Made by a program: the position numbers and the translations under genes. Of a DNA stretch of 44,521 nucleotides, positions 31,700 to 40,092 are shown piece by piece. The notes under the pieces are model-generated. The model had not been told where the DNA came from. It was given only the letters and a program-made list of their open reading frames with translations, and ran no database searches. Location: the NCBI GenBank assembly GCA_902775105.1, contig CACYLC010000006.1:1-44521 (forward strand), read 5' to 3'. Within the stretch, counting starts at the first letter, position 1, and each line of letters starts with the position of its first letter. The stretch is from Oscillospiraceae bacterium. Lineage in GTDB: Bacteria > Bacillota > Clostridia > Oscillospirales > Oscillospiraceae.

Positions 31700-32136
31700 C
31701 GCACACTGGCCCGGAGCGCAATCTTTTTCCGCATGGTGACCGTCGTCCCCCGACCGGGCACAGAGCGCACCTTCATGGTGTCCATAAAGCTCTCCATAAT
31801 CGTAAAGCCCATGCCGCTGCGCTCCTCGCCGCCGGTGGTGTACATGGGCTGGCGCGCCTTTTCCACGTCAGGGATGCCAACGCCCCAATCCCGCACCACG
31901 ATCTCAAACACGTTATCCGGCAGCATCCGCATTTTCAGGCTCACCTTGCCAAGCTCGTTGGGATAGCCGTGGACGATGGCGTTTGTCACCGCCTCGGAAA
32001 CCGCCGTCTTGATGTCACCCAGCTCGTCCAACGTCGGGTCTAACTGGGCGGCAAAGCAGGCCGCTGCGGAGCGGGCAAAGCCCTCGTTGGCGCTGCGGCT
32101 GATAAATTCAATTTTTGCGCTGTTGCTTGCTTTCAT
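31696..32136 (-). CDS. spoIIAB: Anti-sigma F factor SpoIIAB
   Basis: A 146-residue GHKL kinase that binds SigF and phosphorylates SpoIIAA. The ATP site is visible as AVSEAVTNAIVHGY (N-box), RDWGVGIPD (G1) and RSGMGFTIMESFMD (G2). The start follows GAGGAGGAT. Gene order and overlap with sigF are canonical. Confidence 0.95.
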   Translation of the reverse strand: MKASNSAKIEFISRSANEGFARSAAACFAAQLDPTLDELGDIKTAVSEAVTNAIVHGYPNELGKVSLKMRMLPDNVFEIVVRDWGVGIPDVEKARQPMYTTGGEERSGMGFTIMESFMDTMKVRSVPGRGTTVTMRKKIALRASVR

Positions 32137-32157
32137 ATGTATCCTCCTCTCTGTCTG

Positions 32158-32466
32158 TCATTCGACGATCTCCACCCGCTGGTGGATGCCGGCCATTTTC
32201 AGCACACGGGCAGCCTGTTTCGGCACATGAGTGAGCCTCAGCGTCCCGCCCAGCTCCGCCATGCGCCGTCCTGCCCGGAGCACCAGAGCGATGCCGGAGG
32301 AGTCCATAAAGGTCACCCCGGAAAAGTCCAGCTCCAGCGCCCCCGGCAGGCACAGGTCGATCTCCTGCTCCAGCTCCTCCGTCAACGCTCTGGCTCGGTG
32401 GTGATCGATCTCTCCGGTCAGCTTCCAGCAGCTGCGGCCGTCGACCGCCCGGCATATCATTGGCAT
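32158..32466 (-). CDS. spoIIAA: Anti-sigma F factor antagonist SpoIIAA
   Basis: A 102-residue STAS-domain protein that, when unphosphorylated, frees SigF from SpoIIAB. The phosphorylation loop FMDSSGIAL places the acceptor at about Ser57, matching B. subtilis Ser58. ATG 32466 follows GGGAGGG. It heads the operon, and a strong terminator-shaped hairpin ends only 35 bases before the start codon. Confidence 0.95.
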   Translation of the reverse strand: MPMICRAVDGRSCWKLTGEIDHHRARALTEELEQEIDLCLPGALELDFSGVTFMDSSGIALVLRAGRRMAELGGTLRLTHVPKQAARVLKMAGIHQRVEIVE

Positions 32467-32500
32467 ACGGTTCCCTCCCTGTATCGTTCGTAAAAGGATT

Positions 32501-32542
32501 CAAAAAAATTTGCCCCATACCCGAAGTACGAGTATGAGGCAA
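32501..32542 (-). promoter_or_regulatory. Terminator/attenuator hairpin directly before spoIIAA
   Basis: On the minus strand TTGCCTCATAC (32532-32542) pairs with GTATGGGGCAA (32510-32520) with one G-U pair, followed by ATTTTTTTG. The geometry is that of an intrinsic terminator. A possible SigH-like -10 (TTTGAAT) overlaps the T-run, and a sigma-A-like TATAAT lies near 32543-32548. So the element either insulates spoIIA from antisense transcription of the birA region or attenuates its own leader. Confidence 0.6.
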
Positions 32543-32629
32543 TTATAAGTTGTATGAGATAAAAATGCCGTCGAAGCGGGGACAGTTCCCGGTTTCCTCC
32601 GCAAATTTCCGCATCTCTCCGAAAATTTC

Positions 32630-32658
32630 TTTCCCATTTGGGGGCGGCGTGGTACAAT
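32630..32658 (+). promoter_or_regulatory. Likely promoter of birA
   Basis: TACAAT (32653-32658) with a weak -35 TTTCCC (32630-32635) 17 bases upstream. The transcript start would be near 32665, about 29 bases before the ATG. Confidence 0.45.
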
Positions 32659-32693
32659 GAAGGAACAGAACGTTGGTTTGGGAGGCAGATTCC

Positions 32694-33683
32694 ATGAGCA
32701 AGCAGAAAATTCTCACGCTTTTAAAGCAGTCGGACGGCTATCTCTCCGGAGCGGAGATGAGCCGTCAGCTGGGCATTAGCCGGGCAGCCATCTCAAAAGC
32801 CGTTGACGGCCTGCGGCAGGAAGGCTATGAGATTAACTCGGTGACCAACCGGGGCTACAAGCTGCTCCGCTCCCCGGATCGGCTGACGGAGGGGGAGATT
32901 TTGCCCTATTTGAATACCCGCCACGTGGCACGGCATTTAGAGGTCTTTGCTACCATCGACTCCACCAACAACTATCTGAAACGGGAGTCCGCCGCCCTCC
33001 CTGACGGCGCTGCCGCTGTGGCCGACGAGCAGACCGGGGGCCGTGGGCGGCTGGGTCGGAGCTTTGCCTCCCCCGAGGGCAAGGGCATTTACTATTCCGT
33101 CCTGCTCCGGCCTGACCTCCCCCCTGCCGAGGCGGTAAATCTGACTGCCTACGTTGCCGTGGCCGTCTGCAACGGGATTGAAGAAGCCACCGGGGTTCGT
33201 CCTCAAATCAAGTGGACGAATGACATCGTCATGAACGATCACAAGGTCTGCGGCATCCTGACGGAGATGGCCATTGAGGGAGAGACTGCCGCCCTTCAAT
33301 ACATCGTCACCGGCATCGGCGTCAATGTGAACCAAACCGAGGAGGACTGGCCGGAGGAATTGAAGGAGATCGCCGGGTCGATTGCCCAGGCGGTGGGGCA
33401 TCCCGTCCGCCGGGGCAGGCTGGCGGCGTGTCTCTTAAACGCACTGGATCAGGTCTATCTGGACTGGTTGGCGGGAAATCACGCCTCCTATTTGGAGCAG
33501 TATCGCCGGGACTGCCTGACGGTAGGCAAGGATGTCAAGCTGCTCCGTTCCGGCGGGGAGGAGATCGCCACTGCCATCGGCATTGACGATAAGTTCGGCC
33601 TCATCGTCCGGTACCCCGACGGTCGGGAGGAGACGGTCACCTCCGGCGAGGTCAGTGTGCGGGGGCTTTATGGGTATGTGTGA
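32694..33683 (+). CDS. birA: Bifunctional biotin-[acetyl-CoA-carboxylase] ligase / biotin repressor
   Basis: A 329-residue BirA. An N-terminal winged helix (about 1-60, SGAEMSRQLGISRAAISKAV) precedes the ligase domain with the biotinyl-AMP loop GGRGRLGRSF (115-124), KWTNDIVMNDHKVCGIL (catalytic lysine region) and the SH3-like C-terminal domain (VTSGEVSVRGLYGYV). It activates biotin as biotinyl-AMP and loads carboxylases, and as a holo-repressor shuts biotin genes. ATG 32694 follows GGGAGGC. No biotin operon lies in the window. Confidence 0.95.
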   Translation: MSKQKILTLLKQSDGYLSGAEMSRQLGISRAAISKAVDGLRQEGYEINSVTNRGYKLLRSPDRLTEGEILPYLNTRHVARHLEVFATIDSTNNYLKRESAALPDGAAAVADEQTGGRGRLGRSFASPEGKGIYYSVLLRPDLPPAEAVNLTAYVAVAVCNGIEEATGVRPQIKWTNDIVMNDHKVCGILTEMAIEGETAALQYIVTGIGVNVNQTEEDWPEELKEIAGSIAQAVGHPVRRGRLAACLLNALDQVYLDWLAGNHASYLEQYRRDCLTVGKDVKLLRSGGEEIATAIGIDDKFGLIVRYPDGREETVTSGEVSVRGLYGYV

Positions 33684-33720
33684 GAAAAGTCAGAACACTT
33701 GTTGCCGATCATTCGTTTCC

Positions 33721-33759
33721 CCTCATCCACCACTGGGCTGCGCCCAGCGGTGGATGAGG
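33721..33759. other. 18-bp hairpin downstream of birA
   Basis: Arms 33721-33738 and 33742-33759 pair at 17 of 18 positions with a TGC loop. The outer part CCTCATCCACC recurs at 15910-15920 upstream of the Wzt-like ATPase, which suggests a dispersed repeat. There is no T-run. Confidence 0.55.
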
Positions 33760-33792
33760 GCAGATAACGGGAAATCTGCATCATCATATGCG

Positions 33793-33827
33793 AAAAGGCT
33801 CGGCATTTCTGCCGAGCCTTTTTGAAA
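33793..33827. terminator. Bidirectional terminator between birA and carB
   Basis: AAAAGGCTCGGCA (33793-33805) pairs perfectly with TGCCGAGCCTTTT (33810-33822), followed by T and preceded by A on the opposite side. Confidence 0.9.
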
Positions 33828-33836
33828 TGCAATCTC

Positions 33837-36800
33837 TTAGATCGTGGTAATATCCACCGGCGTGATCTGGTCGCTGTGACCGGCCTTGCGGGCAGTGAGG
33901 ATCGCCCGGCAGGTGTCGGTGCTGGTGAGGCAGAGGACGGAATGCTCGACCGCACTGCGGCGGATCTTCCAGCCGTCGCCGTCCTCCCGCTGGGTGCGGC
34001 GGGGGGTGTTCAGGATCATATCCACCACACCGGACTGGATCATGTCCTCAATGTTGGGGTGTGCGTTGCCCAGGCGGTGGACAAAGTTCACGGGAATGCC
34101 CCGCTGGGACAGATAGGCGTGGGTGCCACGGGTGGCGTAGAGCTCCATGCCCAGCTCCACCATCTCCCTGGCCAGTCCGACAACTTCTTCCTTGTCCTGA
34201 TCCTTGACGGTGAGGATGACCTTGCTGCCCTTTCTCGGCACCTTCATATTGGCACCCTTAAAGGCTTTCAGCAGCGCCTGGGGGAAGGTCTTGGCCAAGC
34301 CCAGGCACTCGCCGGTGGACTTCATCTCCGGACCCAGGTTGGTATCCACGTCAGTCAACTTTTCAAAGGAGAATACCGGCATCTTGACGGCGTAGTAGCT
34401 TGCCTCGGGATAAATGTCCACACCGTAGCCCAGGTCCTTCAGCTTCTCCCCCAGCATGACCTTGGTGGCAAGGTCGATGATAGGCACACCCGTCACCTTG
34501 GAAATGTAGGGAATGGTACGGGAGGAGCGGGGATTGGCCTCGATGATGTACACTTCGTCGTGGTAGATGATGAACTGGACATTGATGAGACCGATGACCC
34601 CCAGATGCTTTGCCAGATCTCTGGTGTAGCGGAGGATGGTCTGCTTGTGTCGCTCCTCCACATTCAGGGGCGGATAGACGGAGATGGAGTCACCGGAGTG
34701 GATACCGGCTCGCTCCACATGCTCCATGACGCCGGGGATCAGGATGTCCTCACCGTCAAAGACGCCGTCCACCTCCACCTCACGGCCCATCAGGTACTTA
34801 TCCACCAGAATGGGATGCTCCTGCGTGGTCAGGTTGATGATCTTCATGAAGTCCCGGATATTGTCGTCATTGTAGGCGATCTCCATGCCCTGACCGCCCA
34901 GCACGTAGCTGGGACGCACCAGAACGGGGTAGCCGACCTCATTGGCGGCAGCAATGGCCTCCTCGGTGGTGAAGATGGTCTTGCCGGCGGCACGGGGAAT
35001 CTGGCAGAGATTCAGGATCTCGTCAAACCGCTCCCGGTCTTCCGCGGCGTCCACGCCGTCGGCGCTGGTGCCGAGGATCGGCAGTCCCATATCCGCCAGC
35101 GTTTTCGCCAGCTTGATGGCGGTCTGGCCGCCAAACTGGACGACGGCGCCCCAGGGCTTTTCCAGCTCTACGATGTGCTCCACGTCCTCCGGCGTCAGCG
35201 GCTCGAAATAGAGGCGGTCGGCAATGTCGAAGTCGGTGGAGACGGTCTCCGGGTTGTTATTGACGATGATGGTCTCACAACCCAGTTTTTTCAGCGCCCA
35301 GACAGAGTGGACGGAGCAGTAGTCAAACTCAATGCCCTGACCGATGCGGATGGGGCCGGAGCCGAGGACAAGCACCTTCCGCTTGCCGTTATCCGTGGGA
35401 ATGGACTCGTTCTCCGTGTCGTAGGTGGAGTAGTAATAGGGAGTCTGGGCGTCAAATTCGGCGGCGCAGGTGTCCACCATCTTGTAGGCGGGCTGAATAC
35501 CGTACTTCCGGCGCAGCTCCCGAATGTCGATGCGGGTGGCGCCGCAGAGCTCGGCGATAAAGGAGTCGGCAAAGCCCACCTCTTTCGCAAAGCGGAGCAG
35601 CTTGGCATCGGGCACGCCCTGAGAGAGCTTATTCTCCAGCTCGATAATGACGCTCAGGCGGTCAATAAACCAGATGTCGATTTTTGTAATGCGGTTGATC
35701 TCCTCGGGAGAGATGCCCCGGCGGAGGGCTTCCGCTACCACAAAAATGCGCTCATCGTCCACGTCAAACAGCTTGTCCCAGATCTGCTTGGTGCTCATGG
35801 CCTGCAGCTTGGGGAGCCGCAGGGAGTGGACATTCAGCTCCAGAGAGCGGATGGCCTTCAAAAGGGCGTTGGCAAAGCTGTTGCCGATGGCCATGACCTC
35901 ACCGGTGGCCTTCATCTGGGTGCCCAGCCGTCGGCTGGCGGTGGTAAACTTATCGAAGGGCAGACGGGGCAGCTTCATGACGCAGTAGTCCAGCGTCGGT
36001 TCGAAGCAGGCGGTGGTCTTGCCGGTGACCGCATTGGGGATCTCATCCAACGTGTAGCCCAGAGCGATCTTGGCCGCTACCTTTGCAATGGGATAGCCGG
36101 TGGCCTTGGAGGCCAGCGCCGAGGAGCGGGACACACGGGGGTTGACCTCGATGACGGCGTACTCATAGGAGTCGGGATTCAGGGCAAACTGGCAGTTGCA
36201 GCCGCCCTCAATCTCCAGTGCGGAGATGATATCCAGTGCGGCGGTGCGGAGCATTTGATACTCCTTGTTGGCCAGCGTCTGGGTGGGGGCAATGACGATA
36301 GAGTCGCCGGTATGGACGCCCACCGGGTCCAGGTTCTCCATGGAGCAGATGGTGATGACGTTTCCGGCGGAATCCCGCATGACCTCAAACTCGATTTCCT
36401 TCCAGCCGGAGATGCAGCGCTCGATCAGCACCTCATGGACACGGGAGAGGTTCAGGCCACGGTCGGAGATCTCCCGCAGCATATGCTCATCATAGGCGAT
36501 GCCGCCGCCGGAGCCGCCCAGCGTATAGGCGGGTCGGACAATGACAGGGTAGCCGATCTCGTTGGTGAAATCCACGGCGTCCTCCACCGTATTGACCACC
36601 TTGGAGACGATGCAGGGCTGACCGATGGCCTCCATGGTGTCCTTAAAGCCCTGGCGATCCTCCGCCTTGCGGATGGAGTCGGCGCTGGTGCCCAGGAGCT
36701 TGACGCCGTACTTGTCCAGCGTACCGTCCTCGTAGAGCGCCATGGCCAGGTTCAGACCGATCTGTCCGCCCAGAGTGGGGAGCAGGGCGTCAGGGCGCTC

Positions 36801-37040
36801 CCGCTCGATGATGGAAACCAAGCTGAAGGTATTCAGCGGCTCGATATAGACATGATCGGCCACATCCTTGTCGGTCATAATGGTGGCGGGGTTGGAGTTG
36901 ACCAGAACCACCTCCATGCCCTCCTCCTTCAGGGAGCGGCAGGCCTGGGTGCCTGCGTAGTCAAATTCGGCGGCCTGTCCGATGACGATGGGGCCAGAGC
37001 CGATGACCAGTACCTTTTTAATACGCAAATCCTTAGGCAT
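33837..37040 (-). CDS. carB: Carbamoyl-phosphate synthase large subunit
   Basis: The 1067-residue synthetase subunit that makes carbamoyl phosphate from bicarbonate, ammonia channelled from CarA, and two ATP. It has two homologous ATP-grasp halves, each opening with a VLVIGSGPI/VLVLGSGPIRIGQ loop, and a C-terminal MGS-like allosteric domain (KVILTVKDQDKEEVVGLA). Length and domain order are normal. It overlaps carA by eight bases. The product feeds pyrimidine and arginine synthesis. Confidence 0.97.
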   Translation of the reverse strand: MPKDLRIKKVLVIGSGPIVIGQAAEFDYAGTQACRSLKEEGMEVVLVNSNPATIMTDKDVADHVYIEPLNTFSLVSIIERERPDALLPTLGGQIGLNLAMALYEDGTLDKYGVKLLGTSADSIRKAEDRQGFKDTMEAIGQPCIVSKVVNTVEDAVDFTNEIGYPVIVRPAYTLGGSGGGIAYDEHMLREISDRGLNLSRVHEVLIERCISGWKEIEFEVMRDSAGNVITICSMENLDPVGVHTGDSIVIAPTQTLANKEYQMLRTAALDIISALEIEGGCNCQFALNPDSYEYAVIEVNPRVSRSSALASKATGYPIAKVAAKIALGYTLDEIPNAVTGKTTACFEPTLDYCVMKLPRLPFDKFTTASRRLGTQMKATGEVMAIGNSFANALLKAIRSLELNVHSLRLPKLQAMSTKQIWDKLFDVDDERIFVVAEALRRGISPEEINRITKIDIWFIDRLSVIIELENKLSQGVPDAKLLRFAKEVGFADSFIAELCGATRIDIRELRRKYGIQPAYKMVDTCAAEFDAQTPYYYSTYDTENESIPTDNGKRKVLVLGSGPIRIGQGIEFDYCSVHSVWALKKLGCETIIVNNNPETVSTDFDIADRLYFEPLTPEDVEHIVELEKPWGAVVQFGGQTAIKLAKTLADMGLPILGTSADGVDAAEDRERFDEILNLCQIPRAAGKTIFTTEEAIAAANEVGYPVLVRPSYVLGGQGMEIAYNDDNIRDFMKIINLTTQEHPILVDKYLMGREVEVDGVFDGEDILIPGVMEHVERAGIHSGDSISVYPPLNVEERHKQTILRYTRDLAKHLGVIGLINVQFIIYHDEVYIIEANPRSSRTIPYISKVTGVPIIDLATKVMLGEKLKDLGYGVDIYPEASYYAVKMPVFSFEKLTDVDTNLGPEMKSTGECLGLAKTFPQALLKAFKGANMKVPRKGSKVILTVKDQDKEEVVGLAREMVELGMELYATRGTHAYLSQRGIPVNFVHRLGNAHPNIEDMIQSGVVDMILNTPRRTQREDGDGWKIRRSAVEHSVLCLTSTDTCRAILTARKAGHSDQITPVDITTI

Positions 37041-38127
37041 TGCTCATCACTCCCTTCTTGTACTCGTCGATTTGTGCGATAAATTCCTCAAACAGATAAT
37101 CCGTATCCACCGGCCCGGGGGACGCCTCCGGGTGGAACTGGACGGTAAAGACCGGCTTTTGCAGGTATCTCAGGCCTTCCAACGTGCCGTCGTTGACGTT
37201 AACATGGCTGATCTCGGCAACGGCAGGGTCGATGGAATCGCTGTCGATGACATAGCCGTGGTTCTGGCTGGTGATGAAGCAGCGGTTCCGCTTCAAATCC
37301 TTGACCGGATGGTTGCCGCCCCGGTGGCCGAAGCGCATCTTGTGGCTCTTTGCGCCTGTTGCCAATGCCATGAGCTGGTGTCCCAGGCAGACGGCAAAGA
37401 CGGGGAGACCGGACTCGTAGAGCTTGCGGATCTCAGGGATGATATCCACGCAGTCTGCCGGGTCGCCGGGGCCGTTGGAGAGCATGATGGCGTCGTAGTT
37501 TCCGGCCAGCACCTCGTCTGCCGGAGTGTGGGCCGGGAAGATGGTCAGGTCGCAGCCGTAGTGGACCAGACGCTTTGCCATGTTCCGTTTCTCGCCGAAA
37601 TCATACATGGCGACTCTGTGGCCGGGGCCATCGAAGTGGAGCACCTTGTCGGTGGTGACCCGCTCGACGGTGCCCTCCACCCGGTATGCCTTCATCTTTG
37701 CAATCAGCTTGTCCAAATCGTAGTTTGGGTCGCAGGTAATGACGCCGTTCATGACGCCCTGAATGCGGAGAATCCGGGTAAGCGCTCTGGTGTCAATGCC
37801 CTGAATGCCGGTGATGCCGTGGCGGATGAGGTAGTCATTTAAGGTACTGGTGCACCGGAAGTTGCTGCCTCTGGGCGCCAGATGGCGGATGATCAGCGCC
37901 TCTGCCCAGGGGTGGACGGACTCGTCGTCCTCGTCGTTGGTGCCGTAGTTGCCGATCAACGGGTACGTCATCACGACGCCTTGCCCGGCATAGGACGGGT
38001 CGGTCAAAATCTCCTGATAGCCCACCATGGAGGTGTTGAACACCATTTCACAGACCACTTCTTCGGTACTGCCGATGCTCTCTCCCTCAAAGATGGCGCC
38101 ATTTTCCAGGATCAGAGTTGCTTTCAT
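37033..38127 (-). CDS. carA: Carbamoyl-phosphate synthase small (glutaminase) subunit
   Basis: A 364-residue subunit that hydrolyses glutamine and passes ammonia to CarB. The N-terminal domain (MVFNTSMVGYQEILTDPSY) is followed by the class I amidotransferase domain with SNGPGDP, nucleophile cysteine in FAVCLGHQLM and the His/Glu pair in FHPEASPGP. The ATG follows GGAAAGGTGG. It is the first gene of the car operon and is preceded by a promoter and a leader terminator. Confidence 0.97.
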   Translation of the reverse strand: MKATLILENGAIFEGESIGSTEEVVCEMVFNTSMVGYQEILTDPSYAGQGVVMTYPLIGNYGTNDEDDESVHPWAEALIIRHLAPRGSNFRCTSTLNDYLIRHGITGIQGIDTRALTRILRIQGVMNGVITCDPNYDLDKLIAKMKAYRVEGTVERVTTDKVLHFDGPGHRVAMYDFGEKRNMAKRLVHYGCDLTIFPAHTPADEVLAGNYDAIMLSNGPGDPADCVDIIPEIRKLYESGLPVFAVCLGHQLMALATGAKSHKMRFGHRGGNHPVKDLKRNRCFITSQNHGYVIDSDSIDPAVAEISHVNVNDGTLEGLRYLQKPVFTVQFHPEASPGPVDTDYLFEEFIAQIDEYKKGVMSNA

Positions 38128-38175
38128 GAATCAAGTCCACCTTTCCGCTCACAAATGCAGTATTCCCGCATTTTC

Positions 38176-38276
38176 AAAAAAAGAGAGTAACCCCCACGCA
38201 AGGGGTCTCCTTGACGTTCGGTTTACTCTCCTGTTCGCATTGTGCATATCTTATCACAATTCGACCTTTCTTACAA
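38176..38276 (-). promoter_or_regulatory. car operon promoter and leader terminator (candidate attenuator)
   Basis: On the minus strand TTGTAA (38271-38276), 17 bases and TAAGAT (38248-38253) form the promoter. The leader then contains GAGAGTAA (38223-38230) pairing with TTACTCTC (38183-38190) followed directly by seven T. Inside the loop CAAGG-AGACC-CCTTG makes a smaller stem. A terminator between promoter and carA fits attenuation. Pyrimidine control (PyrR-like) is plausible by context, but I cannot match a PyrR site with certainty. Confidence 0.6.
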
Positions 38277-38405
38277 GGGCTTCTTTTCAATTCTACGCAT
38301 CCACCAAAACTTTCCCGTATATTTTTCCATTCCTCCTCCACAATAACCAAGAATCATTTGACGGCACAGAAAACCTGTTTCCCCGCTGTGCGAAAGGAGG
38401 CCGCC

Positions 38406-39089
38406 ATGCTCATCGCCTTTTCCCGAACCTTTGTTCTGTACCTGCTCATCATCGTCGGCATCCGGCTGATGGGCAAAAAGCAGGTAGGAGAGTTGGAGCC
38501 TACCGAGCTGGTGCTGGCCATGCTCATGTCCGATCTGGCCGCCGTTCCCATGCAGGATTTCGGCATTCCGCTGCTCTTCGGCGTGGTGCCGATTGTGACA
38601 CTTCTGTGTATCACCATGGCGCTCTCCGTCCTCACCATGTACTCTCTCCGATTCCGACTGCTGCTCAGCGGCCGACCCAGTATTATTGTAGAGCGGGGGC
38701 AGCTGATGCAGCAGGAGCTGAGCCGCACCCGCATGACCCCGGACGAGCTGATGGAGGAGCTGCGGTTACAGGGGATCACCGACCTCTCCACTGTCAAATA
38801 CGCCATTTTGGAGACCAGCGGCCGGGTCTCCGCCATTCTCTACGCCAACCGGCAGGCTGTGACGCCAGAGCAGCTGGATCTGCACCCGGAAGAGCCGGGG
38901 CTGCCCCTCACCATTGTTGCAGGCGGCCAGCTCTACCCCGAAAATCTGATCCGACGGGGGCTGGATCAAAGCTGGCTTGCACAGGAACTTGCCCGTCAGG
39001 GCGTAAACTCCATCAAGGAGGTCTTTCTGCTGACAGTGGACGAGGCTGGCGGAGTCTATTTTTCCCGTAAGGAGGAGGAGAAGGCATGA
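38406..39089 (+). CDS. DUF421 (YetF/YcaP-like) membrane protein
   Basis: A 227-residue protein with three N-terminal membrane helices and a soluble C-terminal domain. The family hallmarks are IRLMGKKQVGELEPTELVLAML and RPSIIVERGQLMQQELSRTRM. ATG 38406 follows AAAGGAGG; longer readings run into the car promoter region. It overlaps the DUF4363 gene by four bases, a pairing frequent in spore formers where these proteins affect spore membranes and germination. The molecular role is unresolved. Confidence 0.88.
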   Translation: MLIAFSRTFVLYLLIIVGIRLMGKKQVGELEPTELVLAMLMSDLAAVPMQDFGIPLLFGVVPIVTLLCITMALSVLTMYSLRFRLLLSGRPSIIVERGQLMQQELSRTRMTPDELMEELRLQGITDLSTVKYAILETSGRVSAILYANRQAVTPEQLDLHPEEPGLPLTIVAGGQLYPENLIRRGLDQSWLAQELARQGVNSIKEVFLLTVDEAGGVYFSRKEEEKA

Positions 39090-39466
39090 AACGGCTCATT
39101 ATCTCCCTGACCCTTCTTGCGCTGATGATCGGCCTGGGGTTTTGGAACACCGCACAGCTAAACGACACCTGCAGCCGGGTCACCGCTCTGCTTGAGGAAG
39201 CACAGGCCTCTGGTGAGTTCGGCGACTGGGAGAATGCGGAAGCACGCACCCGTTCGGCGTGGCAATGCTGGGACGAGCAGTCCACCTACCTCTATATCGT
39301 CCTGCCCCACGACTGCACCGACGAGGTCTATACCGACTTTCACGAGCTGCTGGAGCGCATCGAATGGGAGGATACGTCGGATTACACCGCCGCCAGCAGT
39401 CGCCTTATCGCCCTTTTGGAGCATCTCAGCCAGTCGGCACAGCTGACGCTGGAAAATCTGCTGTAA
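39086..39466 (+). CDS. DUF4363 family protein
   Basis: A 126-residue protein with an N-terminal signal-anchor (about 4-21) and a helical extracytoplasmic domain (ENAEARTRSAWQCWDEQS and LLERIEWEDTSDYTAASSRL). The start overlaps the DUF421 stop (ATGA) after GAGGAGGAG, so both are made together. DUF4363 partners of DUF421 are expected at the membrane. Function unknown. Confidence 0.85.
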   Translation: MKRLIISLTLLALMIGLGFWNTAQLNDTCSRVTALLEEAQASGEFGDWENAEARTRSAWQCWDEQSTYLYIVLPHDCTDEVYTDFHELLERIEWEDTSDYTAASSRLIALLEHLSQSAQLTLENLL

Positions 39467-39964
39467 TTCCACCACGCTGTCATGCAAACTGATTCAGGAC
39501 TGCCGCTGCTGCGGTCTTTACCTCCGGCTGAATGTGTTTGATCCACCGGCATAGCCGGCGGTTTCCTTTCCACAACGAAAATCGGCAAAAAGAGTTTCCC
39601 ATCCCCTTTCTGCCGATTTGTTTTATCACAATGCCAGCTAGTTCACAGTACTCCTCCGGAGACTGCCTTCCGTTCGGAGGTCGCTTTCCGCAATTTCGCC
39701 ACGTTCCGGTAAGCTCCGCCTTGCTCAGCGGCTGGCGCTGCCTCTTCTTTCGTTACTTTTTTCTCTTCCCTGAATATCTGCATTTGCCTGCCGCAAGCAG
39801 AGCGCTGAGCACGGCAGCTGCAAGAAGCATCAAGGACACGTACGGGACGATCTGACTACCATGGATAGTTGGATTTTATACTATCAAACTCCATATTGCT
39901 CCATCAACAAGCTATGAACAAAATTAACGTGGAAAATGCTGCCATCCGAAATTCCAAAAAGGGA
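39467..39964. other. Gene-poor region between DUF4363 and the tRNA gene
   Basis: No convincing complete gene is visible. It contains CCACCGGCATAGCCGGCGG (39544-39562), a terminator-like stem AAATCGGCA (39579-39587) with TGCCGATTT (39611-39619) followed by GTTTTA, several GGAG/CTCC-rich stems at 39650-39700, and a short surface-anchor remnant on the minus strand. A 107-codon + strand frame at 39532-39855 looks accidental. Confidence 0.5.
39753..39875 (-). pseudogene. Remnant of a surface-protein C-terminal membrane anchor
   Basis: An open stretch of 40 codons with no usable start, bounded upstream by an in-frame TAA, reads GSQIVPYVSLMLLAAAVLSA, then a few more hydrophobic residues and the basic tail GKCRYSGKRKK. 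The GD/GS-x-x-I-x-x-Y-V-x-L-M-x-x-A-A pattern with a Lys/Arg end resembles the C-terminal anchors of gut Clostridia surface and adhesin-like proteins. The rest of the gene is absent, so this is a fossil fragment if real. Confidence 0.4.
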
Positions 39965-39993
39965 TTGACGGGAGTCGGAAAAAGTGCTAGACT
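39965..39993 (+). promoter_or_regulatory. Promoter of tRNA-Thr
   Basis: TTGACG (39965-39970), 17 bases, TAGACT (39988-39993), 19 bases before the mature 5' end. Confidence 0.65.
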
Positions 39994-40012
39994 ATTCATG
40001 CTTATTTCTTAC

Positions 40013-40084
40013 GCTGATGTGGCTCAATGGCAGAGCATCTCACTCGTAATGAGAAGGTTGTCAGTTCGATTCTGACCATCAGCT
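40013..40084 (+). tRNA. tRNA-Thr (anticodon CGT)
   Basis: The acceptor stem GCTGATG (40013-40019) pairs with CATCAGC (40077-40083). The D-stem is GCTC/GAGC, the anticodon stem TCTCA/TGAGA with loop CTCGTAA gives anticodon CGT, and the T-arm is GTCAG-TTCGATT-CTGAC. The discriminator is T at 40084 and CCA is not encoded. It reads ACG codons. The neighbouring integrase makes its 3' end the likely attachment site. Confidence 0.93.
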
Positions 40085-40092
40085 TGCAAAAA

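Noticed and set aside
33822-37082. Plus-strand open frame of more than 1000 codons opposite carB
   Set aside because: It is the antisense shadow of a GC-rich, strongly codon-biased gene. It has no recognisable motif and is rich in Gly/Val/Asp/Leu/His, as expected from complementing carB.
38176-38276. T-box or classic riboswitch upstream of carA
   Set aside because: No T-box sequence or known aptamer core is visible. Only a promoter and a terminator-type stem can be supported.
39532-39855. Plus-strand 107-codon frame in the gene-poor region
   Set aside because: No ribosome site, no motif, crosses a terminator-like stem and covers several hairpins. Considered accidental.
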